In this document: piece by piece, positions 31,018-42,437 of the stretch
Layout: every line of letters begins with the position of its first letter
Numbering within the stretch: position 1 is the stretch's first letter
Source of the DNA: Nemertoderma westbladi
Lineage: Eukaryota > Xenacoelomorpha > Nemertodermatida > Nemertodermatidae
Assembly (NCBI GenBank): GCA_032718475.1
Contig: JAUCBJ010007030.1
Span: 96,834-160,833 of the forward strand
Length of the DNA: 64,000 nt
Reading direction: 5' to 3'
Position numbers and translations under genes: made by a program
Notes under the pieces: generated by a model
Database searches by the model: none
Seen by the model: only the letters and a program-made list of their open reading frames with translations
Told to the model about the DNA's origin: nothing

Positions 31018-32675
31018 AGGCTGACAGGGTATTGCCTGATAACTTTATAGAAGTAAAACTGTCTGAGTCTGTACTCCCAGATATTCCCATTTGCGATATC
31101 TCCTTTGCAGAAGTGAAGGTTTCTGCAAAGAGCATTAAGACCAATCGTGCCAGTGGAGTAGATGGTGTCCCCCCTGAGGTCTTTAAAATACCTGAGTGTC
31201 TAAAGCTCATCTATCCCATCATAGTAGACATGTACCGAACAACAAGAGTCCCACAAGAAATGAAAACAAATAAGTTGGTGCCAGTTCCCAAGAAGGGCAA
31301 CCTAACACTCTATGGTTCTTTTCGGGGAATATCATTGATCTCGATTGCTGCAAAGCTATACAATAGAATTCTATTAAATCGCATCAGGGATCCCATTGAG
31401 ATACTGCTCCGTGGAAATCAGAATGGGTTCTGTAAAGGTCGTGGGACCAAACCCATTTTGGCACTTAGAAGGATAATTGAAGAGTTAGCAAAAAAGAAAG
31501 ACAGGCATCTGGCTGTTATCTTTGTTGACTTCTTCAATGCCTTTAATTCAGTCTCCCGCCCACGTATGTTCAACATACTTTCATTATATGGGATTCCTGA
31601 TGAAATTATTGCAGCAATCAGATCAGTATACGATGGTTCGACAACATTTGTGTCAACTGTTGATGGTGACACAGAACCATTTGAAGTGTTATGGGGCGTC
31701 CTCCAGGGAGACACACTTGCACCATTCTTGTTCATAATTGTGGTTGACTATGTTCTACGCATGTCCTTAGATCATCATAATGATGATGGGGTGATGATAA
31801 CTCCACCTACTGGCTCCAGAAGTCAAGGAAATCCTGCCAAGTACCTAACTGATGACTTAGGAGTACTCTCAGAATCACTGGAGGGAGCCCAACGGCTCCT
31901 CAGCTCATTAGAACATGCTGCTTCTAGTGTTGGTCTTTTTATTAACTCCAGAAAGACCAAAATTTTGACAGTTAACTTTGAAAGTTATCAGCAAGTCTCT
32001 GATCGGATGAGCATAAGCTCAAAGGATGGTATGCTTGAGCATGTGGACGACTTCTGTTACCTGGGATCATGGATCCAGAAGTCAGGTGAGGACCTTCGAA
32101 TACGTAAGGGAAAGGTATGGGCAGCCTTGAATAGGCTTTCCAGGATTTGGAAGTCACCGGGAATTAATCGGAAACCTAAGGTCCGATTATTTAGAGCATC
32201 AGTAGTTCCAGTACTCCTCTATGGGAGTCCATGCTGGGCTCTAACTGCTGAGGACACCAAATCTTTGGATGGCAAATTCGCAAGAATGCTGCGCCGGATT
32301 CATTGTGGCAAGTACAATGCACACAGCTCTAACCAGACACTATATAACATTGGAGGTGTCTCATTGGTTCCCCCAAGCTTGACACTAGAACAAAGTCGCC
32401 TCCACTTTGCAGGACATTGCTTTTGCTGTGAGGACCAGCCAGTGCATAATCTTGTGCTTTGGCAGCCTCATGGAGTGAATAAGCATGGTGGACAGCCCAT
32501 GACTTTATTGAGATGCATCTTAAAGGACACTGGTTTTGAAGATGCGGATGATCTAGCAAATCTCATGGGTGATAGGGAGTTGTGGTGGTGCAATTTTGTC
32601 AACAAGCCGGCACAGCATTCTTAAAAATGCAGCATGCAATGCAGCATGCCGATCCTAGTAGTAGTAGTGCCAGTT
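31018..32675 (+). mobile_element. family A non-LTR element, 5'-truncated, RT open but catalytic box lost
   Basis: A continuous frame 30969-32624 covers the RT and C-terminal domain. It has NRASGVDGVPPEVFK, FRGISLISIAAKLYN, the motif A region LAVIFVDFFNAFNSV (D kept), LQGDTLAPFLF and FCYLGSWIQKSGEDL, then VPVLLYGSPCWALT, FAGHCFCCEDQPVHN and MGDRELWWCNFVNKPAQHS. Motif C is damaged: YLTDLYFADDL of the sister copy reads YLTDDL here, a 15-base in-frame loss at about 31853 that removes the F/YADD box. The frame is long yet the enzyme is dead. The 3' end is GATCCTAGTAGTAGTAG near 32673. Confidence 0.85.
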
Positions 32676-32960
32676 GATTGAACTCCTTGCCGGAACAGGA
32701 GTGGGGGGAGGGGATTGATATTGCCATAGTAACCTACCTAGTTAGTGACCTGTGTTGGAAGCCAAAAAGCCCCAACTCCCACCGCCATACCCGATACTGG
32801 TACGTACATACAGTATATGGTGTGAAATATTTTAGACAGTAAATTCATAGCGAGGGCCATTTTTACAGACAAGTTGTGTGAACAATGAAGTAGTTTAATT
32901 ATTAATCATTCTTTACTGAGGTTGGTATCGTTCAATACAGCATATTGGTTCGCGTTTTCT
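32676..32960. other. no recognisable feature
   Basis: Short spacer between two non-LTR copies. Confidence 0.45.
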
Positions 32961-32964
32961 ATCA

Positions 32965-35572
32965 TCATTACAGCTCCTGTAGCCTTGCGCCGTGGGCGAT
33001 GGGTATAGCAACTCTGGCCCATCGAGACCATATTTCCGTCTGTTGGATGCTATGTGTTGTGATGTTGGGATCTCATTGCTTGACTTGCTTCCCGCAGACT
33101 CTTTTACTTATGTTCATGCTTCATACAAGATTCATTCTTGGCTCGATCATTGTGCAGCATCAGAATTAATGAAACCACTGATTTCTGGTATTGGTATCAA
33201 CTACGATTTAGTGATCACCGACCATATGCCACTGTATTTCTCGCTTAACGATGTTGGACCGGGCTGTGGTTCCGATAGTAGATGTACAAACGGCGCACAC
33301 ACAGCTACACCACTACATCGCGATTTTCCTAAAACAAATTGGGTGAAAGCTACTACTGGCGATCAGCTGAAATACAAATCTGCTGCTGATAAATCTCTTC
33401 GGTCCATTTATATCCCTTGGGATGCTATTGGGTGTAACGCATCGGGTTGCACCAAGCACCAACAGGCTATTACTGAGTTCTATACCGATATTATAACGGC
33501 TCTATCTACGGCTGCTCGTGACTCCATACCGACAGTGCAACAACCTGCGGTCAGTGATTCTAAGTTTAATGTTCCAGGATGGAATGAACTCTTGAAAGAG
33601 AAATACGAGTGGTCTCGTGATCTATTTGGCCTTTGGCGCGAGATGGGCAGTCCCTGTGATGGTCCTTTACATAGCGAATTATGCCGCGCTAAATCCCAAT
33701 TTAAACTTGCACAGCGCCAATGCAAACACAATGAAAAACAAATTCGTGCGGATCGTCTAGCTCACGATCTGTTAGTAGATGGTGACCCGAAGAAGTTCTG
33801 GAACAACGTCAAAGCAACTTGCGGGAGTAGAACCCCTAGCCCCCAGGCCATGGATAACGCTGCGGGTGCGGAGAACATCTGCAATCTATGGGAGGATCAA
33901 TACAAGAATCTGTTCAATTCTGTCAAACGTACGGGTAATAATGTTAATAAATCGGTTCCTTTTAATCCGGATATGATTGTATCACCTGTTGTTGTTGCCG
34001 ATTCTTTACACAGTTTAAAACTGAATAAGGCAGCCGGCCCAGATGGTGTGTTCGCTGAACACTTATACTATGCACCCGACCGAATTTCTGTGCTTCTTAG
34101 TTTTTTATATTCTTGTATATTCACACATAATTTTTTACCACCTTTATTTATTCATTCCTTTATTTCACCTGTTTTAAAGGACGCCACAGGCAGCATTGTA
34201 GTCTCCTCGAACTACAGACCGATTGCGCTGTCAAATATAATTAGCAAGGTGCTTGAAATTATTATCCTTGATCGTATTGGTGATTTTTTATCCACATCTA
34301 ACAATCAGTTCGGCTTCAAACGAGGTCACGGAACTGAGCTGTGCATCTATGCAATTAAAGAATTAATTAATTTTTACCTACGCAAAGGTTCTAACGTGTA
34401 TATATCTTTCCTTGATGCTACCAAAGCATTTGATCGTATTGATCATGATATTCTATTTAAGAAATTATCCGATAGGAATATTCCAGACAATATTTTAAAT
34501 ATAATTATTTATTGGTATAACTTTCAGACTGTACAGGTACTATGGGACGGTTATCTCTCCCGGCCCTTTACCTGCACTAATGGTGTGCGTCAAAGCAGCA
34601 TCATCTCACCGTTTTTATTTAATGTGTATATGGACAAACTAAGTAATTTACTGAGCAACTCGAAAGCTGGTGCTAATGTAGGCTATGTGTGTGTTAATCA
34701 TTTAATTTATGCTGATGGTATTTGCTTCATATCAACATCACCAGCAGGCCTACAAGATCTAATTAATATTTACACGTTTTATGCTAAATTTAACTTTATA
34801 ACTTTTGATATTAAGAAGTCTAAATGTATTTTTCTACAAAGTGCGTCTCGTTCATATTTATATACTGGTAATTTTTATCTCGATTCGAGTCCCCTGGAAC
34901 GTGTACATAAATTTAAATATCTAGGCCACTTTCTAACAGATGATTTCTCAGACGATTGCGATATTAAAAATCAAACTAGATGTTTTTATGCAAGAGCTAA
35001 TTTACTTCTACGTAATTTTAGTGAATGCTCGGTGCCTGTGAAGATCTGCCTGTTTCGTACGTACTGCATGAATTTTTATTGTAATGCTCTATGGGCCGAT
35101 AAATATTTTGCAGATACGACCTTAAATCGGCTTCGCGTAGCCTACAACACCACTGTCCTTAAACTTTTTAAATACATCCATGACGTGAATTACAGTGCAA
35201 GTGGTATGCTTACTGAACTTAGACTTCACTCTTTGCTGCATCTCAGACGATTTTCTATTGCAGGTCTTTTTACTAGAATTTATAAATCGGATAATACTAT
35301 TTTAACCTCAATTTCGTCTGTTTGTAGCCATGTTTCTGAATTGAAAGATAATTTTACTAGATGCCAGACATAATCAATTTTAGTAATATATAATTAATAA
35401 TAATCTGTCTTTGTGTTTAAATATGTAATCTCTATCTGCTGTTCAATATTATGTTTATATTATTTTACTGTGCTAGATATGGACCTTGGGTGTAATTTGG
35501 TAGTTTATATTATTATTATGTCAATTGTGTCCGGAATAAATATTAAATAAATAAATAAATAAATAAATACAT
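32965..35572 (+). mobile_element. CR1/L2-like non-LTR retrotransposon, 5'-truncated
   Basis: The long frame 32992-35373 begins in the C-terminal part of the endonuclease (LLDLLPADSFTYVHASYKIH, then VITDHMPLYFSL). It continues through the RT: NKAAGPDGVFAEHLYY, SNYRPIALSNIISKVLE, motif A FLDATKAFDRIDH and motif B NGVRQSSIISPFLF. The motif C position reads LIYADGICF, with Gly replacing the second catalytic Asp at 34717-34719. A second change, GVRQSS for the usual GVRQGG or similar, is also present. The element ends in TAAA-type repeats (AATAAATATTAAATAAATAA, 35535-35570). The frame is intact but the catalytic pair is broken, so not autonomous. Confidence 0.8.
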
Positions 35573-35574
35573 AG

Positions 35575-36330
35575 CTGGATGTAGACCCGCTGGTTATTTT
35601 AGGATCGCTTCCGTGGGGGCTACAGGTGTCCGAATTTTGGGGTTTCACTTCTGAGATACAGACCTTATTGACTTCGGCAGTAGAGTGAACTGGTATAGGT
35701 TCGCCGCTTGGTGATAATCGAACTGTTACCACGCCATTATACGAATAAGCGGCATGGAGACGTTCTGAGCATTTCCACTTCAGGGTGTAGTGGAGGAGAG
35801 CGGACCGTTGTGGAGTGAGGTAGTCTGTTACACGTGGGGGAAGCAATTTGCGGTTGCTGAACGTGATCCATCGGGATGAATGTCCGTAGAAACACACGAT
35901 GATTGGTCGGGAATATTTTTTATCACCGTTAACAGGGAGTTTCGGTTTACCAAGGCGATGGAAAACATCGACCGAGTTGAAGCTAATGCCAAGTTTGGAT
36001 AGGATATCTGTAATACTTTGCCGGTCGTCGTCTCTGTCATTGTTAATATCCAGGATGCCATGAATGAGAATCGAGTGATGCCGTTTAATTCATCTATCAT
36101 CCTCGCTTGTTCGTCGAGTTTCTTCTTTAGGATGTCGTTTTCTTTCTTTAAGTGGTCATTCTTGTTGATAAGGAGTGGGATATTTTCTAGTTATGTTTTA
36201 ATGAGTTTCATGTCTTCATCTAGAGTTTCAAACTTAGTTTCGATCAGGTCTTTTAGTTTCTCCATGGCCGTATTCCAGTTGTCAGATTTTGGACCCATGT
36301 TGGTGGTTACTAGAGAAAGACGGGGACTGT
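35575..36330 (-). pseudogene. ORF1-like protein of a CR1-like element, broken
   Basis: On the minus strand MGPKSDNWNTAMEKLKDLIE opens a coiled-coil N-terminus, with a stop near 36195. It continues to KKENDILKKKLDEQARMIDE, then after a frame shift to SILIHGILDINNDRDD-like, FHRLGKPKLPVNGDK and SRPIIVCFYGHSSRW. This is the RRM-like core of non-LTR ORF1 proteins (GxxE, RLGK, RPIxVxF). It abuts the TAAA tail of the CR1-like element on the opposite strand, so it is a separate, antisense copy that the plus-strand element may have entered. Inactive. Confidence 0.65.
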
Positions 36331-36689
36331 AGATAGCCACTCCAAGTGGGCATATAGGATAGGGATTATTTCTGTGTGATTACAGGATTGAAGTTAGGCA
36401 ATTGGACGGATTATCTAACTGCGATGTGGGATGGTGGAGGGCGTTAGGTTGGCATCAGTGCAGCCAACAGCTCATGGTGTTGCAGGTGAACAATATGGCA
36501 GTAGTACAGCAGTCGTACAGCAGTACAGAAGTCGGTACTCTGACAATCATCTTGTCGGACATCTGCAGAACAGAAGAAATTAGAGCTAGAGAACTACTGC
36601 AGGGAAAATTATATCTCACTTAACCCTTCAGTATTATTTATAAAACGTCCCTCCAGAGGACACTTCCCCCCTTCAACTTCAGTGTGGTA
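36331..36689. other. spacer; one GGACACTTCCCCCC word
   Basis: The foldback word GGACACTTCCCCCC occurs once at 36658. Nothing else recognised. Confidence 0.4.
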
Positions 36690-37480
36690 GGCATAATTTT
36701 GAAATGTCTAAATCAGAAACGTACTTGGGCTCTTTGCTCTGTGCTACGGATAAGGTTGTCGATTTGTTCATGGAAGATATCAAACAATGTCAGAAACATT
36801 TTATTAAGGTTATGCCTTCTTGAGGAAAAACATACATGCACCTCTTAAAGTAAAAGAAGCTGTCCTAGATACATGTTTGATAAACAGAGTGCTTTACTTG
36901 TGAAGCATGGGGGAATGTGAACATAAACAAGCTATAAATCATGTACAGGAAAACATTAAAAACAATGATTGGTGTTGAAAGTTTCAACTCCCAACGAAGT
37001 AGTATACATCGAATTAGGAAAACCACCCTTCAAAGCTGTCATAAAGTCGTGAACTATGACGTTGATGAAAAGATAAAAGAAAAAAAATGTCGTCTCAACT
37101 ATGTAACTACCTACTGGAATTCACTAGAGACACTTCTAGTTCCACCATCATTAGCGATTCCATTAAAGAACTACAAGAGTCAGTTCGAAGAATGGCAGAC
37201 TTGGGTAAATCTACGTTTCGATCAATCCTGAACTAAAACGTCCATCAGCTTATGATTGTATGTACTTGACTGCTGATATCCACGCGTTTGCTCGAATCAG
37301 AACGAGTTCACACGATCTAGCAATTGAGAAGGGGAGGTACTCCTAGAGACCTTCGTAAATGCATTTGCATCAATGTTGATGGTGAGCAACATTTCCTTAC
37401 TAAATGTCAAAACTACACCACTGAACGTGCCTGCTTCGGCAATGCGCAATGATGCAGCATTTGAAAACGTCAGTACCCTA
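36690..37480 (+). pseudogene. family D non-LTR element, C-terminal RT fragment, decayed
   Basis: Across several frame shifts I read MSKSETYLGSLLCATDK, then HAPLKVKEAVLDTCLINRVL, a YRKTLKTMIGV thumb segment, IELGKPPLKAVI, IHAFARIRTSSHDLAIEKG and finally DGEQHFLTKCQNYTTERACF. This is the common C-terminal layout after the RT in many non-LTR elements (YxCExW region, then RTSxHxLxIExGR, then EHFLxxCxxYxxxR). It differs from families A and B. The upstream RT catalytic core is absent. Confidence 0.6.
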
Positions 37481-38639
37481 CTTGAAACTCATGGGGCTCC
37501 CACTTTGTTTCGAAACTGCTACGGTCGAGGAAATGCCGAGGCCAGAAACTTAAATAAAAGCACTAGAACTGAATTATATATTTGTCATTCTAACTTATAT
37601 CTCGTATTTATTATTTGTGTGTTCGAGCAACTCGAACAACAAACATTCGAACAACAAACTTCTTATTTATCAGTTAGTTAATTTATTATTATAGGCATAT
37701 TCATATTAGTAAACAAGTTTATTTATTTACACTATTTGTGACGTTTCCCGTAAATCCCCGATCAGATATCAGTGCTACATTATTTTAATAATTTTGTTAT
37801 AATAAATGTTTATTTTCGCAATTTCGCATTTCCTTATCAATTTTAAGGGCCAGTAAAGATCACTAAAGGGATATCTTTCACCGGGTGTGTGAGATGTTCG
37901 AAAGACAATTATACGATTCCTTAGGTCTTCTCTAGTAGAATGCCTACCTCCTTTCCCACGTGACTTCCAGTTTCGCTCAGGGAACCTGCTGTCGGCCCAC
38001 AAGTGGCCTGTCGAGGATATGTGTTAGACCCCAGAAGCAGTGTAACAAATAAGACGGTTCAGTTTGACTTACAATATAATGGCATTTACTAGGCAATAAC
38101 TAATATATCTTACCAATAATAGCTATTGCACCATTTATTTTTTATATTATATATATATATATTTCATTGTAATACCAATAACACATAATATAAAAATACT
38201 AGTAACATAGGCGTGTTATAAGAAAGGTAATAGGAGAGAGAGGTGACATTTAATGTAGAAATACACCCATGGAATGAAGTATTTGACCAAAAACACAATA
38301 TTATATACACTGCAATATTGCCAATAATCACCACCAACATCTTACTAATCTCTAATAATCTAGGTTACACCTTCACCTGTTATACACAAATTGTTAGCTA
38401 TTCTTCCTCAGTCGTGAGAGACCCTGGTATTTCTCTCTATGTACTAATAGTCCCTTTTTTCCGTAACAAATAACCAGATGCATTGTTCCTACTGTAGGCC
38501 TGCCTATTATATCAGAACACCCGGTACAGGACCAAATCCTCATCCTAATAGAGCAATGACATTTAAACACATTTTATAGGAACACAGTTCGCAACATCTT
38601 GATTTTATTATCACTTTTTGGTGTTTCCAACAGGTAAAC
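37481..38639. other. no recognisable feature
   Basis: AT-rich; TA microsatellite near 38148-38162. Confidence 0.45.
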
Positions 38640-38726
38640 CACACTGATCGCTGAAGGAAGGATCACTTTGTAAGGTGCACATCGTTTGTGGATGCTCTTG
38701 ATGCTGCAGTCCAGAGGAATGCGGCT
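38640..38726 (-). CDS. candidate orphan exon, 29 codons, unknown protein
   Basis: On the minus strand CCTTTTTTCCAG precedes AGCCGCATTCC..., which stays open for exactly 29 codons (SRIPLDCSIKSIHKRCAPYK then VILPSAISV) and then meets GTTTAC. Its GC content stands out from the AT-rich flanks. I do not recognise the protein and the donor is weak; no neighbouring exon was found. Confidence 0.3.
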
Positions 38727-38769
38727 CTGGAAAAAAGGAAATATAAGGATTACCAAATTCTCATTCATT

Positions 38770-40600
38770 CAGTAGACATTCATCAACTTTAATACGTTCA
38801 TGCAAAGGGAATATAGCAACGCTCACTATCTCCATTCACATATGTCATAAATAATTGATTATGATGAAAATCATGCAGCTGTTATGAAAGTAGGCCTAAT
38901 TTGATTGAAGACAAGTCATCAAGTAATTGAAAGAAAACAAGTAATTATTTTAAACATCATTATTTTAGTAAAAAAAAACAATCAATCCTAGAAGTATCTC
39001 CAAGTATCTTTCATTCATTCGTAATAAGCAATTATTTTATTAACAATGACAATTAGTGGAAAAAAGCAACACAACCTTCCATTTTATAAGAGTCTTCGCA
39101 ACATAAGTATTTCGCAATTAATGGAACATTTAAATTATCAATAAAATATATATATTGATGTTCTGCATTAAGTTATCGAGTGAAATTAAGCAATTGGATA
39201 AGAATATGGACTGGGAAATAAGAATGAAAAACTAAATCTACATACAGTATTATCTTTTTTTTTATTATCTTATTTATGAACATTTTTTAAATGTCTGAAT
39301 TTTGTGATAGGTGTAAACGCAACGCATATACCTGCACCGAGCACCCAAGGCCACTACTGACAGCTCTACCGGCCTGTTGGTGCCTATCACCTATTGTTGT
39401 ATACAGTTTTAAGATAATTCATTCGTGCTACTGTAGTCTTACAGACTAGAGGATAGGATAATGCGATACGGAGTGCCGCTTAATGTGGTTGGAAGCGCTT
39501 CAGTAGCATTCGAATCATGTGTCTGTAAGAATCGCAAAAAAAAAAAATATAAAATAAATACAAAATATAAAACGATAAAACGAAGAAGATACTGTAGGTT
39601 TAGGAGAATGGTCGTTGCATATGTTCTTCAGAGTGAAGGAAGTCCTAAGGTAGTCACTTTAGCTGTCCATCTAAGTTCGCGAAATCCGTCTCCCATAATA
39701 CAGCAGGTGAATTCGCTTGGGAGACGTTCAAGTTACGTTTAAGGAGCCGGGGTTAAAATCTGAAAGAAATTTATTTTGTCACTCATGATCGTGTTGTTCA
39801 TTAGTCCACTAGCCTATTTCCAACGAGTAGAAAACAAAAAAAAAATCACTTGCAATTCAACAAAATGTATTTTCATTACACTCTACACTAAAAGTAGTTT
39901 TCTAGTTTTCTGAAATATTGATTCTACTTCATGGATGGAATATGGTTGCAAGAAGAGTATACATTTTAGGCACATGCACATGTGCAGTGCATTTATACAT
40001 TTACGGTATGAAAATAATATGTATATGGACGTAAGAATATGCAAACGCATGTATGAAAATGGATATATGCATGTAGATAGGAAATGTCATATATTCACGA
40101 ATGCAAAGTGCAAATGTATACGATTAGAATGTCTCGGCTGTAGCAGTAAATGTGCTTTACCGTCCTATATAATACTGTTGCAGACTGGGAGTGGCCTGGC
40201 CTTATACTTCACACGTCACATTATTAGCTTACTGTAACTAATTCTAATGCATTAATCCGGCATTCTATCATATGTTGCTTTGTCGGATGATCTAAGTAGA
40301 TTCATACACACAAAAGTAGATCTGTATCAGTAGATCTACTAGTAGATCTAGACTCTAAAAGTAGATCTTACCACGTTTTTAATTCTCCGGCTCTCTGGTG
40401 CGGTAGTGCCCACTGAATAGTCGTAGCCTAAAGTCGTCAATGTTGATTATTATCGATAATGGTATGGGTGCGCCCGTTGTATACCAATAACAAAGTCTCC
40501 AATGGCTTTCTCAGGCCTTTGTGGCCTTTGAGCTATACAGGTTGTACCACATAATGGTACTGTAGTAAGTTCTGAGGACCCCGACCTGACACAATTCGCA
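38770..40600. other. no recognisable gene
   Basis: Contains short palindromic AGTAGATCTACT words at 40310-40365 and an A-run near 39536. Open frames here have no support. Confidence 0.45.
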
Positions 40601-40605
40601 TTTAC

Positions 40606-40797
40606 TGCACAGAAAATGTAAAATTTCTGATGTGTTTTTCGCATTCTACATGTAATTTCAACGAAGAATTTAGTTTACCGACAGTCACGTTTTTAATCCA
40701 AATCTCATTAAATTTAAAATGCATGCATTCACAATCTTTAGCATTAACTACCATGAACTTTGTCTTCACGAATCGTTTGGCTCGTTCACGAACATAA
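40606..40797 (-). CDS. candidate exon, unknown protein
   Basis: After TTTATCACAG on the minus strand a frame of about 63 codons reads YVRERAKRFVKTKFMVVNAK, DCECMHFKFNEIWIKNVTVG, then HVECEKHIRNFTFSVQ and stop. The composition is protein-like, but I recognise no domain and see no partner exon. It may equally be chance. Confidence 0.25.
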
Positions 40798-40811
40798 TCT
40801 GTGATAAACAA

Positions 40812-42373
40812 AAATTATATAAAAACAGTAATTTTGCAATACACAATTCATGTGTAGATAGATAAGAGCTTGTTACATTCGCACACACCCAACCCATAAT
40901 AAGTAACAGCAACACGCTATAGCATCACATAGCCATATAGACGCTTTTTTGAAAAAACAATGCTGATTAAGTGGTTATAAATAGGGTGAGGAAAAGTAGA
41001 CTGATATAGTATCACGTTGGTCCAGTTGAGTCAGTGTTGGAATGGACTGCTCATGCTCAATGTGCCTCCACTACCATCCCCATATGCCCATGGCGATCGA
41101 TGGTAGTGAATTAGGGCATCGTTCGGATATTTTTTTTAAACGCACCCCCTCTGTAAACTCTTACCTACATGTGGATCATTCCTACAGGTTTTCTCTTCAG
41201 TATATCTCTTTCGGATGGCAGTCCACTTCTTCTGTGAAAATTATTAAAATTATGGAAGAAGAAACAGAATTCCATACGATTGAAAATTATGGAAGAAGAA
41301 ACAAAATTCCATACACCATTTTCGGTCCTCTGCCATTGTCTCATCATGTCATATTTCGGAATAGGTCCATTTTGTTACCATTATGTTACTGTACAATGCG
41401 GTATATTTTGCTATACTAATACTATAGCCATTAGCCAATATGCTTTTAGCTTTGCTAAATCTCCCCAGGCATTCTTGTTTAGTGCATTCATTGTTGTTGC
41501 CTTAAAATTTATCCACTGTATTAAAATATTTCTTCCAATAGAATTCAACTGACAAGGAATATACAGCAGTATGTTGCTTAGAATTAACATTATCAGTGCG
41601 CACAATTTCCACCAATAAGATTTGCTCTTATCCAAGAAAAAAACTATAAAACTTACTGAGTGCGCATTAGGAATAAATTATATTTCAATACAATTTCCTA
41701 GGAAAATCGCTTATTTCTTAAAAATTTAAGAATGAGCCAATTATGCGTCATATTAATAATATTTAGCAATATTATACACACACTATACTGTATGGGGTGT
41801 TCCAGAAATTTTAGGGCCGTCGCCCCGCTCGCCCATGAAAAAACAAGACTGGAAGATAAAATGTAACGCATTTTTTTCTACAGGACAGGCATACCTTTTT
41901 ACTGTTGCTTAAACAGATCTCACATTCGCTAAAATTTGAAAATATTGTAGTAAAAATCTGTGAGTTGTTCATTTTTTAAGCAACACTTTTGCGCCACCCA
42001 GTCAGTGCATGCCGATCGTACATGTGTGAATGTGTGTGTATGTATGTAGACTACTTAAGTAGGGGTGTGAAGAAGTGAGTGACACTGTGGACACCCCCCA
42101 GACACAATTGGCTTGTCATAAACGATCACGGAATTCAACACCTCACATTTAAAATTAAAATAAAAAAATATATAAAAAAGAAAAAAGATAAAAAATTTAA
42201 AGAACGAACAGTGAATTACGAACAAACATTTATTGAGTCATTCAACTCAAAACCAACTAACAAACCTGCCCAGCTATGCAAGATTTACCTCATCCACCCA
42301 TCTAGGTTTGGAGTTAGAAACTTGGTTAATTAAAAACTGAAAAATCGCGAATATTAATCTATTTTATAACAAA
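40812..42373. other. upstream region of the CUB gene; a 35-bp direct repeat
   Basis: TTATGGAAGAAGAAACA-AATTCCATAC is repeated in tandem at 41250-41312. No other feature. The sequence just before 42374 should hold the CUB gene promoter, but no clear core element can be named. Confidence 0.45.
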
Positions 42374-42437
42374 ATGTTGATTGATGTACTAATAGCTACC
42401 ATTGTTGTGAGCGGATTGTGTTTCAATGTGGAATCAG
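42374..42437 (+). CDS. CUB gene exon 1: signal peptide
   Basis: MLIDVLIATIVVSGLCFNVES: hydrophobic core LIATIVVSGL and small residues before the likely cleavage. Ends GAATCAG|GTGGGT, phase 1. Confidence 0.75.

Noticed and set aside
35828-36332. Independent genes on either strand at 36 kb
   Set aside because: Frames are pieces of one broken ORF1-like protein and its antisense.
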